A stretch of 37,168 nucleotides of DNA, from IMG/VR virus record IMGVR_UViG_3300035180_002116, positions 1 to 37,168 of that record, one strand, 5' to 3'. The notes below the pieces were generated by a model. That model made no database searches and was not told the origin of the DNA. It saw nothing but the letters and a program-made list of their open reading frames with translations. Source of the stretch: a virus. The translations under genes were made by a program, and so were the position numbers. Positions within the stretch are counted from its first letter, which is position 1. Every line of letters starts with the position of its first letter. Positions 15,013 through 23,473 of this stretch are shown here, piece after piece.

Positions 15013-15327
15013 ATGAATATCGAGATTGTGAAACAAGAAATAGTACCTAAATACATATCTAGCGGTGAACAAAAATTCTATCGCTCTATTATATTTTTAG
15101 CATTACAAAAGCTTATTGCCACAGAAAAGGGTATATATAATGGTACTCCTCCTCATTTAGAATATTTAGAATATCATGAAACTTTCCTAATTCTTTACAG
15201 AAGAGAGGGCGATGATGTTTATTTGCAAATAGCTAGAATGTTGAGAAAAGCTGCCCATAAAATTTATCGCATAATGCTTAAGAAAAACATGACTGTTTTC
15301 AATTCAAAATTTTTAAATTTGGTATAA
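15013..15327 (+). CDS. Hypothetical protein (104 aa)
   Basis: The family is not recognised. The sequence is a compact alpha/beta protein with an aromatic-rich centre (HLEYLEYHETFLILYRREG) and a C-terminal basic helical segment (ARMLRKAAHKIYRIMLKK). It begins 27 bases after dNMP kinase, and its stop lies one base before the next start. Its position at the switch from replication genes to a likely virion protein gives no clear role. Confidence 0.7.
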   Translation: MNIEIVKQEIVPKYISSGEQKFYRSIIFLALQKLIATEKGIYNGTPPHLEYLEYHETFLILYRREGDDVYLQIARMLRKAAHKIYRIMLKKNMTVFNSKFLNLV

Positions 15328-15328
15328 T

Positions 15329-16315
15329 ATGGCAGTTATAAGTATTACTATAGTAGAGTCAGAAACACAAATAGTATCAGGTATTCCTAAAACTGTTTCT
15401 ATTTCGACTAATATTCCAGCTTCAATTTTTTATACTTTAGATGGTAGTACCCCTTCCCTATTCTCTACGATGTATACTAGCCCGGTATTTTTGCCAATAG
15501 ATGCCCTTAGCGTAACTTTAAACATTATGGCGACTAATGGGGTAGATACCTCACCAATCATTAGTGAAACATACATTACAAATATGGCAGAGGGTACTAA
15601 CGCCAGACTCCCTCGATCTTCAACAGATGCGGCAGCTGGATCAAATATTCCAGGTCTATACCCTTTTGGAACTAATCCAATTCAACCTAATGCTGATTTC
15701 ATAAATCCTGCTGATGCTGGAATTACAGTAGATAACCCTGCACTACCAGCAACATCTACCGGATTTGATGGTGCTGGTAATCCAGTTGGTTTTACCAACC
15801 AAACTTATGATAGTACTAACTATAGTATTAGATATTCTACTACTGACGCTGAAGGTCAAGTTGGATTAGGAATCGGAAATTTGCCAGCTACAGCTACGAT
15901 TAAACAAGAGATTCCAGCTCCAGAATTTACTAATCAAAATAGTAATATGTTCGATCCACGTGCTTTCGTTATTTTTCAAGATGCATCTACTGAAAATCCC
16001 GATGATCCGCCACACATTAATAGAATGCATTTCTCATTAGAAAATCCTGAAAAAGCTAGAGATGGTAATGCATTTTTTACCAGTGGGTTAGATGCCCCGC
16101 CAGTTAGTGGTACTTTTTTAAGGTCTCACTATAATCCCAGAACTAATAATATCACTTATTATTATTTAGATACATGGACTAATCGTTGGATTATTTCTAC
16201 TATGCCATATAGACCAAATACTAATTGGGATGGAAATTTATCTGTAATGGCTCCTGGTAGAAACAGTCGTTTTGTGTTTGAATGGCAAAACTTCCCACGT
16301 AGAGTTTTATTCTAA
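15329..16315 (+). CDS. Putative virion structural protein with chitobiase-like N-terminal domain (328 aa)
   Basis: The first ~85 residues resemble the small beta-sandwich found at the C-terminus of chitobiase/beta-hexosaminidase and in phage structural proteins, with the landmark IFYTLDGSTPS followed by MYTSPVFLP. The middle is rich in Asn, Pro, Gly and Thr with no charged clusters, as in tail or head decoration proteins. The end carries Trp/Tyr-rich strands (NNITYYYLDTWTNRWIIS and FVFEWQNFPRR). There is no signal peptide. The start follows the previous stop by a single base. The placement amid DNA metabolism genes is unusual for a virion protein, so the assignment is only moderately sure. 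Confidence 0.6.
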   Translation: MAVISITIVESETQIVSGIPKTVSISTNIPASIFYTLDGSTPSLFSTMYTSPVFLPIDALSVTLNIMATNGVDTSPIISETYITNMAEGTNARLPRSSTDAAAGSNIPGLYPFGTNPIQPNADFINPADAGITVDNPALPATSTGFDGAGNPVGFTNQTYDSTNYSIRYSTTDAEGQVGLGIGNLPATATIKQEIPAPEFTNQNSNMFDPRAFVIFQDASTENPDDPPHINRMHFSLENPEKARDGNAFFTSGLDAPPVSGTFLRSHYNPRTNNITYYYLDTWTNRWIISTMPYRPNTNWDGNLSVMAPGRNSRFVFEWQNFPRRVLF

Positions 16316-16390
16316 TTAATTTCTCCGAATAAATACAAAGATTTTCCGTAAGATATATAGATATTACACATTAAACGAAAAGATAAAATT

Positions 16391-17179
16391 ATGACGGACA
16401 CAGACTTTCGCGTCTCTGTTAGTAAAACGAAGACTTTTGCCCAGTGCATGAAGCAGTACGAATTTAATTATATTCTGAAATTCCCCAAAAAGGAAAGAGA
16501 CTATCATACTTTTGGAAAATTCTGTCACATGGTTTTGGAAGAATTTCACAAAATGTATATTGAAGGATGTTTACTTCCTTATAATATTGTTATGGGAGAT
16601 TGTTTCAAAAAAGCAATGACCGAATACAAAGATAAAATGACTCCAGAGATGAAGAAAGAGTGTTGGGGATTAATTGATAAGTATTTACGCAAAATTTCAA
16701 ATGAAAAAAATAATGGCACGCCAGCCAACGTAATTTCCATAGAAAAAAGATTTGAGTTGCCAGTCGGCGAAAACATTATATTAAACGGAGCCATTGACAG
16801 AATTCAGGTTGATGACGATAATGTTATCCACGTAGCCGACTATAAAACTACGAAAAATAAAAAATATCTCAAGGATGATTGGTTTCAGTTATTAACGTAT
16901 GCATATGTTATATGCTCAGAAGATTCAAGTATTACTAAAGTAAGAGCATCTTATATTCTTTTAAGACATGATTTCGAGTACATTACTACAGAGTTTACGT
17001 TAAAAGATATTCTGCCTATTAAAGATAAATACATTGATTACGTTAATAAAATGCGTACTGTAAAAGATTTTACAGCATCACCAAGCGCTTTGTGTAATTA
17101 CTGTGATTTTCTTAATGACTGCCCTGAAGGTAAAGCAAAATCATATAATCAAAATATATATGGTGAAGTTAAATGGTAA
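16391..17179 (+). CDS. Cas4/RecB-like PD-(D/E)XK exonuclease with probable Fe-S cluster
   Basis: The 262-residue protein carries the RecB-type nuclease motifs: FGKFCHMVLEE with His46, LNGAIDRIQVDD with Asp136, and VADYKTTK with Asp150 and Lys152, then the QLLTYAY helix. Cys19 together with Cys235, Cys238 and Cys244 (CNYCDFLNDC) gives the four-cysteine pattern of the Cas4/AddB 4Fe-4S nucleases. Such phage enzymes are thought to process DNA ends in recombination. No CRISPR array or cas1/cas2 is in the window, so an adaptation role is not supported. An A+T-rich 75-base gap precedes it and trigger factor follows nine bases later. Confidence 0.9.
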   Translation: MTDTDFRVSVSKTKTFAQCMKQYEFNYILKFPKKERDYHTFGKFCHMVLEEFHKMYIEGCLLPYNIVMGDCFKKAMTEYKDKMTPEMKKECWGLIDKYLRKISNEKNNGTPANVISIEKRFELPVGENIILNGAIDRIQVDDDNVIHVADYKTTKNKKYLKDDWFQLLTYAYVICSEDSSITKVRASYILLRHDFEYITTEFTLKDILPIKDKYIDYVNKMRTVKDFTASPSALCNYCDFLNDCPEGKAKSYNQNIYGEVKW

Positions 17180-17188
17180 GAGGAAAAA

Positions 17189-18436
17189 ATGCAAATTGAA
17201 GTTAAAGAAATTGAACCATGCAAATTATTAGTGCAGTACACTGCTGACGCTATGGAAATTATGAATAAAAGGGGCGAGGTCCTCAATGCTTTCAAGAAGG
17301 CTCCCGTTCCAGGATTTCGTCCAGGAAAATCTTCCTTGGATGCCATTAAAGTTCATTATAAAGATCAAATTGAAGATGCTTTAAAACGTTCTCTAGCTGA
17401 AGATGCATACCATAATACTTTATTCGAAAAGAAGATTAAGCCACATGGTGCTCCCAGATTTAACACACTTATGTTAGCAGATGGAAAATTTACTTGTGAT
17501 TTTGAGGTGCATACTAAGCCAGATTTTGAGTTATCTCCATTTTTAGGCTTAGAGATTCCAAAGCCTCATGAATCTCAAACTGCATTAGAGCTTACTGAAC
17601 AATTAATGCAAGAATTACGAGTTCGTTTTGGTGAGGTTGTTCCTTATGCTGAAAACGATTTTGTTCAAACAGGTGATAACGTAATTATTGATTATGAAGG
17701 GTTTCTAGGAGAAGAAAAAATTGAACAGTTATGTGTAACTGGCGATATGATGACCGTTGGTATTAGTAAATTACCAGCGTTTGATTCTAATATTCTAGGA
17801 ATGTCACTTGGTGAAACTCGCGAGTTTGATATCGTAATTCCAGAAAATGGTTTACAGTCTCTTGCTGGTAAAACAATTAAATTAAAAGTAACTCTTACTA
17901 TGGGATCTAAAACTACTCCATGTCCATTGGATGATAGTTTGGCTCAAAAAATAGGCAAAAAAGACTTAACTGAATTAAGAACTTTTGCACAAGGAACAGC
18001 TACGGCTACTTTACAAAATAAAGAAAAACAAGTCATCAATGAGCAAATTGCTCATAAATTAGTTGATGCTAATGTAATTGCTGTGCCTAATTGGATGACT
18101 TTATCTGAGGCTCAATATGTGGTACATAGTGCTAAATTAGATTGGGATCTTCTATCTGATGAAGATAAAAAGCAATACTTAGATATTGCAGAAAAAAATG
18201 TAAAATTATCTCTTATCTTAGATAAAGTAAGAGAATTAAACCCAGAAGCCCAATTAACTGATCAAGAAGTATTTGATGTTATTAAGCATAATTTAGCTAA
18301 AACTCAAGTAGATAAACCAATAGATGAAGTAATACAACAAATGAATAAGAGCGGATATTTGCAAATTTTATTCTCTAGAATTAGAGATGAACATGCAATG
18401 GATTTTATAGCAAAAAATGTAAAGATTGTTGAATAA
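17189..18436 (+). CDS. tig: Trigger factor (ribosome-associated chaperone and prolyl isomerase)
   Basis: The 415-residue product is near the bacterial length (E. coli 432) and keeps all three parts. The N-terminal ribosome-docking domain contains the signature PGFRPGKSS (41-49). The middle FKBP-like region (DFVQTGDNVIIDYEGFLGEE, GMSLGETREFDI) would be the prolyl isomerase. The helical C-terminal domain cradles the nascent chain. AGAGGAAAAA lies before ATG. Trigger factor is normally a host protein binding at the exit tunnel, and a full copy in a phage is rare. With bS21, deformylase-SEC-C and DnaJ it forms a nascent-chain set. Whether it replaces, supplements or redirects the host protein cannot be told. 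Confidence 0.95.
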   Translation: MQIEVKEIEPCKLLVQYTADAMEIMNKRGEVLNAFKKAPVPGFRPGKSSLDAIKVHYKDQIEDALKRSLAEDAYHNTLFEKKIKPHGAPRFNTLMLADGKFTCDFEVHTKPDFELSPFLGLEIPKPHESQTALELTEQLMQELRVRFGEVVPYAENDFVQTGDNVIIDYEGFLGEEKIEQLCVTGDMMTVGISKLPAFDSNILGMSLGETREFDIVIPENGLQSLAGKTIKLKVTLTMGSKTTPCPLDDSLAQKIGKKDLTELRTFAQGTATATLQNKEKQVINEQIAHKLVDANVIAVPNWMTLSEAQYVVHSAKLDWDLLSDEDKKQYLDIAEKNVKLSLILDKVRELNPEAQLTDQEVFDVIKHNLAKTQVDKPIDEVIQQMNKSGYLQILFSRIRDEHAMDFIAKNVKIVE

Positions 18437-18447
18437 GGAGATTTAAA

Positions 18448-18762
18448 ATGAGTAAGAAAGATGGATCTGTTCCGGTTTCGTTTCCAGAAAAATGGGAAAA
18501 AGTTATTGCAAAACTTCCTGAATTTAAAGATACTGCTGACGCATCAAGTGTCGAAGATCTTAAAAAGATAGTAGTGCAGTGTGAGGGAAACATCTATTCT
18601 CTTGACCAAGAGAAAGATGCTGACGTTAAATTAAATGGTGCTAAAGAATTAGTTAAAGAATATTCTGAACCATATCGTGATGCTATTAAAGTACAAACAG
18701 CTAAAGTTAAATATGCATTATTCCTTCTAGAAGGTAAAGGCGTAGACTTAGATAACAAATAA
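18448..18762 (+). CDS. Hypothetical phage protein (104 aa)
   Basis: The protein is mostly helical and charged. The second half (KLNGAKELVKEYSEPYRDAI, KVQTAKVKYALFLLEGKG) resembles a pattern I associate with small conserved proteins of large myoviruses, but I cannot name a domain. AAGGAG lies before the start, 12 bases after trigger factor. It is probably co-translated with its neighbours. Confidence 0.75.
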   Translation: MSKKDGSVPVSFPEKWEKVIAKLPEFKDTADASSVEDLKKIVVQCEGNIYSLDQEKDADVKLNGAKELVKEYSEPYRDAIKVQTAKVKYALFLLEGKGVDLDNK

Positions 18763-18769
18763 AGGAAAA

Positions 18770-19054
18770 ATGAAGGTAGAAAGATTTACAATACAAGCTT
18801 GCTGCGGAAGAACATCTATTATTTTTAAAACCAATTGTCCGCTAAGTATGCAACATCTTTCATCTTTAGTTAAATTAGGGTTTACGGAATATCCACATTT
18901 TACTCAAGCTGGAATATTATATGTGGATAATCCGGACTTTATTTTGAATGGGCCGTTAGGATCTGATAGACTAACCGTCAAATGCAAGCACAAAGAAGCT
19001 GAATGCGCCCAAAAGATTAATAATTTGGAGGGTTTACTTCAGCAGTTGGGGTAA
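18770..19054 (+). CDS. Hypothetical phage protein (94 aa)
   Basis: The family is not recognised. The sequence is a small alpha/beta protein, with the strand VERFTIQACCGRTSIIFKT, a central helix (MQHLSSLVKLGF), strands near AGILYVDNPDFILNGP, and a C-terminal helix. Two adjacent Cys and two more (Cys67, Cys73) are present but form no standard zinc motif. AAAGGAAAA precedes ATG. It lies three bases before the M41 peptidase gene. Confidence 0.72.
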   Translation: MKVERFTIQACCGRTSIIFKTNCPLSMQHLSSLVKLGFTEYPHFTQAGILYVDNPDFILNGPLGSDRLTVKCKHKEAECAQKINNLEGLLQQLG

Positions 19055-19057
19055 ACT

Positions 19058-19726
19058 ATGGCCAGTAATAATGCAGGATCCATTGGAAATATTAGAAAAA
19101 AGTTCCATAATACTCATGAGTTGATTTCAACGGCTTATCATGAGGCAGGTCATACTGTTTATGGATTGCTTCATAATATGAATATTGAATCAGTTTTAGT
19201 ATTTGCGGACAAAAAAACTAAGAGAATCAATGGGTTTACTCATTACCACCCTTCAGATTTAGTCCAAATTCAAGATCCAGAATTGTTAAATGATCGATTA
19301 CATGCCGAAATTTGTTTATCTTATGCTGGCCTAGTTTCTGAGAAGAGATATTTCAAAATGATTTCTGGCTCAGATAAGCTGCCGATGTTTTTAAGAGAAG
19401 GATCTTCTAATGATCTTTCTGAAGCGGCAGGGCTATTTGAAAAATACAATTTATCAGAACCTGGTCATAAACGTTATAATTACAAACAAAAACTAATAAA
19501 GCAAATAGATCTTGAATTACAAGAGAACTGGATAGCTATTACTGTGATAGCTCACGCTCTTTTCAAAAAGAAAAGACTTTCATTTATCGAAATAAAAGAT
19601 TTGTTAATTAGAAAAGCTGGCAACAAAGAATTTTGGAAAAAACAATTTAAGATATTAGACCAATTGTATGGCAATGCCGAGCCACTTGACGAAAAAAACA
19701 TAAAATCTATATTGTATCAAGCGTAA
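19058..19726 (+). CDS. Stand-alone M41 (FtsH-type) zinc metallopeptidase
   Basis: The protein contains AYHEAGHTVYG, the HExxH zinc site of peptidase family M41 (His28, Glu29, His32). About 90 residues on lies REGSSNDLSEA, whose Asp119 fits the third zinc ligand seen in FtsH (usually in a Gly-Ala-x-x-Asp-Leu segment). The surrounding helices fit the FtsH peptidase domain. FtsH itself is ~640 residues with two membrane spans and an AAA+ ATPase; this 222-residue protein has neither. It could work with the phage AAA+ protein at 2300-3634 or with host ATPases, or be a regulator or decoy. It follows the unknown gene by three bases. Confidence 0.85.
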   Translation: MASNNAGSIGNIRKKFHNTHELISTAYHEAGHTVYGLLHNMNIESVLVFADKKTKRINGFTHYHPSDLVQIQDPELLNDRLHAEICLSYAGLVSEKRYFKMISGSDKLPMFLREGSSNDLSEAAGLFEKYNLSEPGHKRYNYKQKLIKQIDLELQENWIAITVIAHALFKKKRLSFIEIKDLLIRKAGNKEFWKKQFKILDQLYGNAEPLDEKNIKSILYQA

Positions 19727-19760
19727 ATTATTTTAAACCGTATTCCCTGGCAATCATACA

Positions 19761-19820
19761 TAATCTATTTTTAGATTATAGTGCTCTGTTAATATGAGCC
19801 TGTTATGAAATTTGTCATAA
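19761..19820. promoter_or_regulatory. Two inverted repeats upstream of dnaE
   Basis: In the 117-base gap before dnaE, TAATCTA (19761-19767) and TAGATTA (19772-19778) form a perfect 7-bp inverted repeat with a TTTT loop. TTATGA (19803-19808) and TCATAA (19815-19820) form a 6-bp repeat with a six-base loop. Both are short and A+T-rich, and neither has a following T run. They may be protein-binding sites or mRNA hairpins that set DnaE level. The second covers an alternative in-frame ATG at 19805. Confidence 0.35.
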
Positions 19821-19843
19821 TACCCAACCTAAAGGAAAGAAAC

Positions 19844-22800
19844 ATGACTGATTTCGTTTCATTACATAATCAAACTGATTATTCTATTCTGGATTCTATT
19901 ATTTCTCCCAAAGCTCTTTTTAACAAAGCTAAAGAGCTTGGACAGTCAGCAATCGCAATTACTGACCACGGAACATTAGCAGCAGCCTGGGATTCATTAA
20001 AAGCTTCTCGGGAAACTGGCGTAAAACTTATTATGGGATGCGAATGTTATTTCGTAGATGATGCTAGTAATACTGCCGAAAAATTTCGTCATGTTGTGCT
20101 TCTAGCCAAGAATGCTATTGGTTATCGTAATTTATTGACCTTAAATAAAAGGGGATTTGATCAAGGCGCATTTTTTGGCAAGAGAGTCTATCCAATTATT
20201 GATTGGAAGTTATTAGCTCAATATGCTGATGGACTTATTTGCCTAACTGCATGCGGTAATGGTATCGTTAGCCAATTATTAATGAATAAAAAGTTTGATG
20301 AAGCTGACCAAACACTACTTCGTTTAAAAATGATGTTTGGAGATAATTTAGGAATTGAAGTACAGCCTAATAATATGAAGCGCGGCTCTAATATTTATAA
20401 TGATGAGATTGATCAACAATTTATCAATCGTAAATTAATTGATTTGGGTAAAGCTCATGGCATCAAAATTGTACCTGCATGTAATGCCCACTATCTTACT
20501 AAAGAAGAACACTCTACACATGATGTGTTATTAGCCATTGGCTCTCATCAACCAGTTTATTCAAATTATAGACTGAAGTATAATGTTCCTGATTTTTATC
20601 TCAAGACCGGTGAAGAGGTTAAAAGCTTTTTTGCCAGAAATTATGGTGAAGATTTTGCTAATGAAATTTGTGCAAATAGCGTCCATTTCTCAAACTTGTG
20701 TGAAGTTCCTGATTGGATTGACCCGAAATTCTCCAATCCTTCTGGAAAAGAGCTTCCTGCATTTCCTGTCAAAGATGAGCCCGACTATGCAGCTTTCCGT
20801 GATTGGGTTAATTCTCAAGATGGTGAAACCCAAAAATTAGATGAAGATAAGTTATTTCTTCGTTTTAGATGTAATAAAGTTTTTGATACTAGAATCAAAG
20901 GTTTAAATGAATCTAATATTGAACAATATAAAAATCGTTTGATTGAAGAGCTTGATGTTATTGAGTTTCATGGTTTTTCCAGCTATATGCTAATTGTGGC
21001 TGATTTTATTGATTGGGCTAGAAATAATGATATTGCTGTTGGTGATGGTCGAGGTTCAGTCGGTGGTTCTTTGATTGGATTCTTGTTAGGAATTCATCAA
21101 GCAGATCCTGTCAAATATAATCTTATTTTTGCTCGATTTCATAATAAAGAAAAATCAAGCTTTCCAGATATTGATACAGACTTTGCTCCATCCGGTCGAA
21201 CGCGCGTGCAGGAGTATTTGCGTAAAAAATATGGAGAAGATCATGTTGCCCATGTATCTAACGTAAATACTATTACACCAAAAGTTTATGTTAGAGATAT
21301 TGCACGTGCCTGTGAATTGGGCGGATCTAAAGAAGAAGCAGTTAAGATTGGTACTGATGTAGCAGATTGCATTCCTGCTGATATTCATTCTATTACCGAT
21401 GCTTTAGCTAAAGTACCTTTGTTTGCAGAGTATTGCAAAAGATATCCTGAATTCGAAAAATATAAAGATATCTGTGGAAAATATCGTGCTTGGTCTACAC
21501 ATGCAGGCGGTATTATTATTTCGGCTCGTCCATTGACTGGTCTAGTTCCTTTAAGAAAGGATAAAGATGGCGCTTTGGCAATTGAATATGATAAGGACAA
21601 AGCCGAAGAAAATGGTTTAGTAAAAATGGATACTCTTGGTTTATCCACTCTAGACATTATAGGTGAAACATATAAAATAATAAAAGAACGTGGTAAAGAA
21701 TTACCGCCTGATGTTCTAGATTATGATAATTATGATAAGGAATCTTATGACCTTATTACCAGCGGAGATACATTTTGTGTATTTCAATTAGGAACTAGTG
21801 CGGGTACTATTGATTTATGTCGTCGTATCAAACCTGCAACCATTAACGATTTAGCAAATATTAACGCTTTGGCTAGACCATCAGCACGAGATATGAGATC
21901 CGATTTTATTAAAACTCGTAATGGTGAAAAACCAATGACACTTTTGCATCCTAATTTAGGTCGTGCTTTCAATAGCACATATGGGTTTGGATTATATGAA
22001 GAGTGTCTAATGTATTTGGCGCAAGATGTTGCCGGATGGAGTTTGCATTCAGCAGACCGTTTGCGTAAGCTAACTAAAGAAAAAGGCAAAAATCCTAAAA
22101 AAGCACAACAGTGGAGAACTGAATTTATTAATGATGCAGTTAAAAATAATGTACAAGAAGAAATTGCTAAACGTATTTGGGATGAAGTTGTAGATAAATT
22201 TCAGGGTTACGGATTCAACGTTTCTCACGCCGTCCTTTATTCTATGACTGGATTTAAGACAGCTTATCTTAAAGCTCATTATCCAATTGAATTTCTTTTA
22301 GCTAATTTAATGGCTGAAGTTAAATCCAATTCTCCAGATGCTCGGAGTAATATTGAAAAGATTAAAAAGGAACTTAGAAAACGTAAGGTAAAGATATTAC
22401 CACCAGATATAAATGCATCACAGCTAACTTATACTATTTCTGATGGTAATAAATTACTTACTGGATTAGATGCTTTGAAGCTAGTTGGAGATGATGCTAT
22501 AAAAGATATTATCGAAAAGAGACCTTTTAAGAGTTTCTTTGATTTTATGGTTAGAGTTGATTCTAAAAAGGTAAGAGCAAATAGTATTCAAGCTCTTGCA
22601 GCAACTGGGGCTATGGATTCATTTAAGATTCCAAGAAAAGTAATTTATTTGTATTGTTCAGATTATCGTAAAAAATTACAAGTATGGTTGAAAAAACACG
22701 ATCCTTCTAAAGAAGAGTTCGTGTATCCATGGCCATCAGAGACAGATTGGAAATTATCGGAATTATATGCTCTTGAGCAATGGTATATGGGCGAATCTTT

Positions 22801-23362
22801 TACTTGTAAGCCAGCTGATGCTTATGGTAATTTCTTTAAAGATAAACATGTGACAGTGTATGAAATTAAAAAATCTCAAGATAAAACTAGACTAAATCCT
22901 ATCAAAGCAATTGTTAGAGATTTTTTTGAATTCAAAGTTAAAAAAGAGACTAGTAAATATTATGGTCAATCTATGATCAAAGCAATGATTGAAGACAAGA
23001 ATGGAGATCAGTGCTCTTGTACTATATTTCCAGATAGATGGAAGCAAGTGCAAGAACGTATTAAATATGTGAATAGTAAAGCTGAATTTGATACAGGTAT
23101 AGCTTTAAGCTTTTCAGGAAATGTTAATACTTACGAGGATGATGTTGGCGCTATCTTGGATAATTTATATGACGTTTCGACTATACCTGCTCTTCCAAGC
23201 GATTTAAAGGCTAAAAAGATCAATTTGAAGGAAGCTAAAGCAAAATCTAAGGAAAATGACCCTACGGAGCCTACCGTTGAAAAGACTTTATTTGAAGAAA
23301 TTCAGGACACGTTATATGATGAGGGACTAATAGATTTGGATGAAGATGAATCAGACGATTGA
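19844..23362 (+). CDS. dnaE: DNA polymerase III alpha subunit (replicative polymerase)
   Basis: ATG 19844 is chosen because AAAGGAAAG lies nine bases upstream and the product then begins MTDFVSLHNQTDYS, the usual DnaE start. The length (1172) is close to E. coli DnaE (1160). The order of parts is a PHP domain (ending motif AITDHGTL), the C-family core with GRGSVGGSLIGFLLG and FPDIDTDF (Asp442, Asp444), STHAGGIIIS, and an OB-fold region near 1000 (INPIKAIVRD-like), ending in an acidic tail. The PHP metal motif His-x-His reads His8-Asn-Gln10, so the PHP nuclease site is probably inactive. A bacterial C-family polymerase instead of a T4- or T7-type one is unusual in phages. No separate epsilon exonuclease or clamp is in the window. 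Confidence 0.97.
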   Translation: MTDFVSLHNQTDYSILDSIISPKALFNKAKELGQSAIAITDHGTLAAAWDSLKASRETGVKLIMGCECYFVDDASNTAEKFRHVVLLAKNAIGYRNLLTLNKRGFDQGAFFGKRVYPIIDWKLLAQYADGLICLTACGNGIVSQLLMNKKFDEADQTLLRLKMMFGDNLGIEVQPNNMKRGSNIYNDEIDQQFINRKLIDLGKAHGIKIVPACNAHYLTKEEHSTHDVLLAIGSHQPVYSNYRLKYNVPDFYLKTGEEVKSFFARNYGEDFANEICANSVHFSNLCEVPDWIDPKFSNPSGKELPAFPVKDEPDYAAFRDWVNSQDGETQKLDEDKLFLRFRCNKVFDTRIKGLNESNIEQYKNRLIEELDVIEFHGFSSYMLIVADFIDWARNNDIAVGDGRGSVGGSLIGFLLGIHQADPVKYNLIFARFHNKEKSSFPDIDTDFAPSGRTRVQEYLRKKYGEDHVAHVSNVNTITPKVYVRDIARACELGGSKEEAVKIGTDVADCIPADIHSITDALAKVPLFAEYCKRYPEFEKYKDICGKYRAWSTHAGGIIISARPLTGLVPLRKDKDGALAIEYDKDKAEENGLVKMDTLGLSTLDIIGETYKIIKERGKELPPDVLDYDNYDKESYDLITSGDTFCVFQLGTSAGTIDLCRRIKPATINDLANINALARPSARDMRSDFIKTRNGEKPMTLLHPNLGRAFNSTYGFGLYEECLMYLAQDVAGWSLHSADRLRKLTKEKGKNPKKAQQWRTEFINDAVKNNVQEEIAKRIWDEVVDKFQGYGFNVSHAVLYSMTGFKTAYLKAHYPIEFLLANLMAEVKSNSPDARSNIEKIKKELRKRKVKILPPDINASQLTYTISDGNKLLTGLDALKLVGDDAIKDIIEKRPFKSFFDFMVRVDSKKVRANSIQALAATGAMDSFKIPRKVIYLYCSDYRKKLQVWLKKHDPSKEEFVYPWPSETDWKLSELYALEQWYMGESFTCKPADAYGNFFKDKHVTVYEIKKSQDKTRLNPIKAIVRDFFEFKVKKETSKYYGQSMIKAMIEDKNGDQCSCTIFPDRWKQVQERIKYVNSKAEFDTGIALSFSGNVNTYEDDVGAILDNLYDVSTIPALPSDLKAKKINLKEAKAKSKENDPTEPTVEKTLFEEIQDTLYDEGLIDLDEDESDD

Positions 23363-23473
23363 TATAAATGAATATATTTAATAACAAAACGGGTTTAAAC
23401 TCCGTTAAAATCATGAAAATGATATATTTGATAGTAATTGATAATATTCTATGCATAACTAAGGATATAAGAT

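Noticed and set aside
16391-17179. CRISPR-associated Cas4 and a possible CRISPR system
   Set aside because: No repeat array and no cas1, cas2 or effector genes are present; Cas4-like nucleases are common in phages on their own.
19805-19843. Earlier ATG for dnaE
   Set aside because: The ATG at 19844 has a good ribosome site and gives the standard DnaE N-terminus; the earlier one lies in an inverted repeat.
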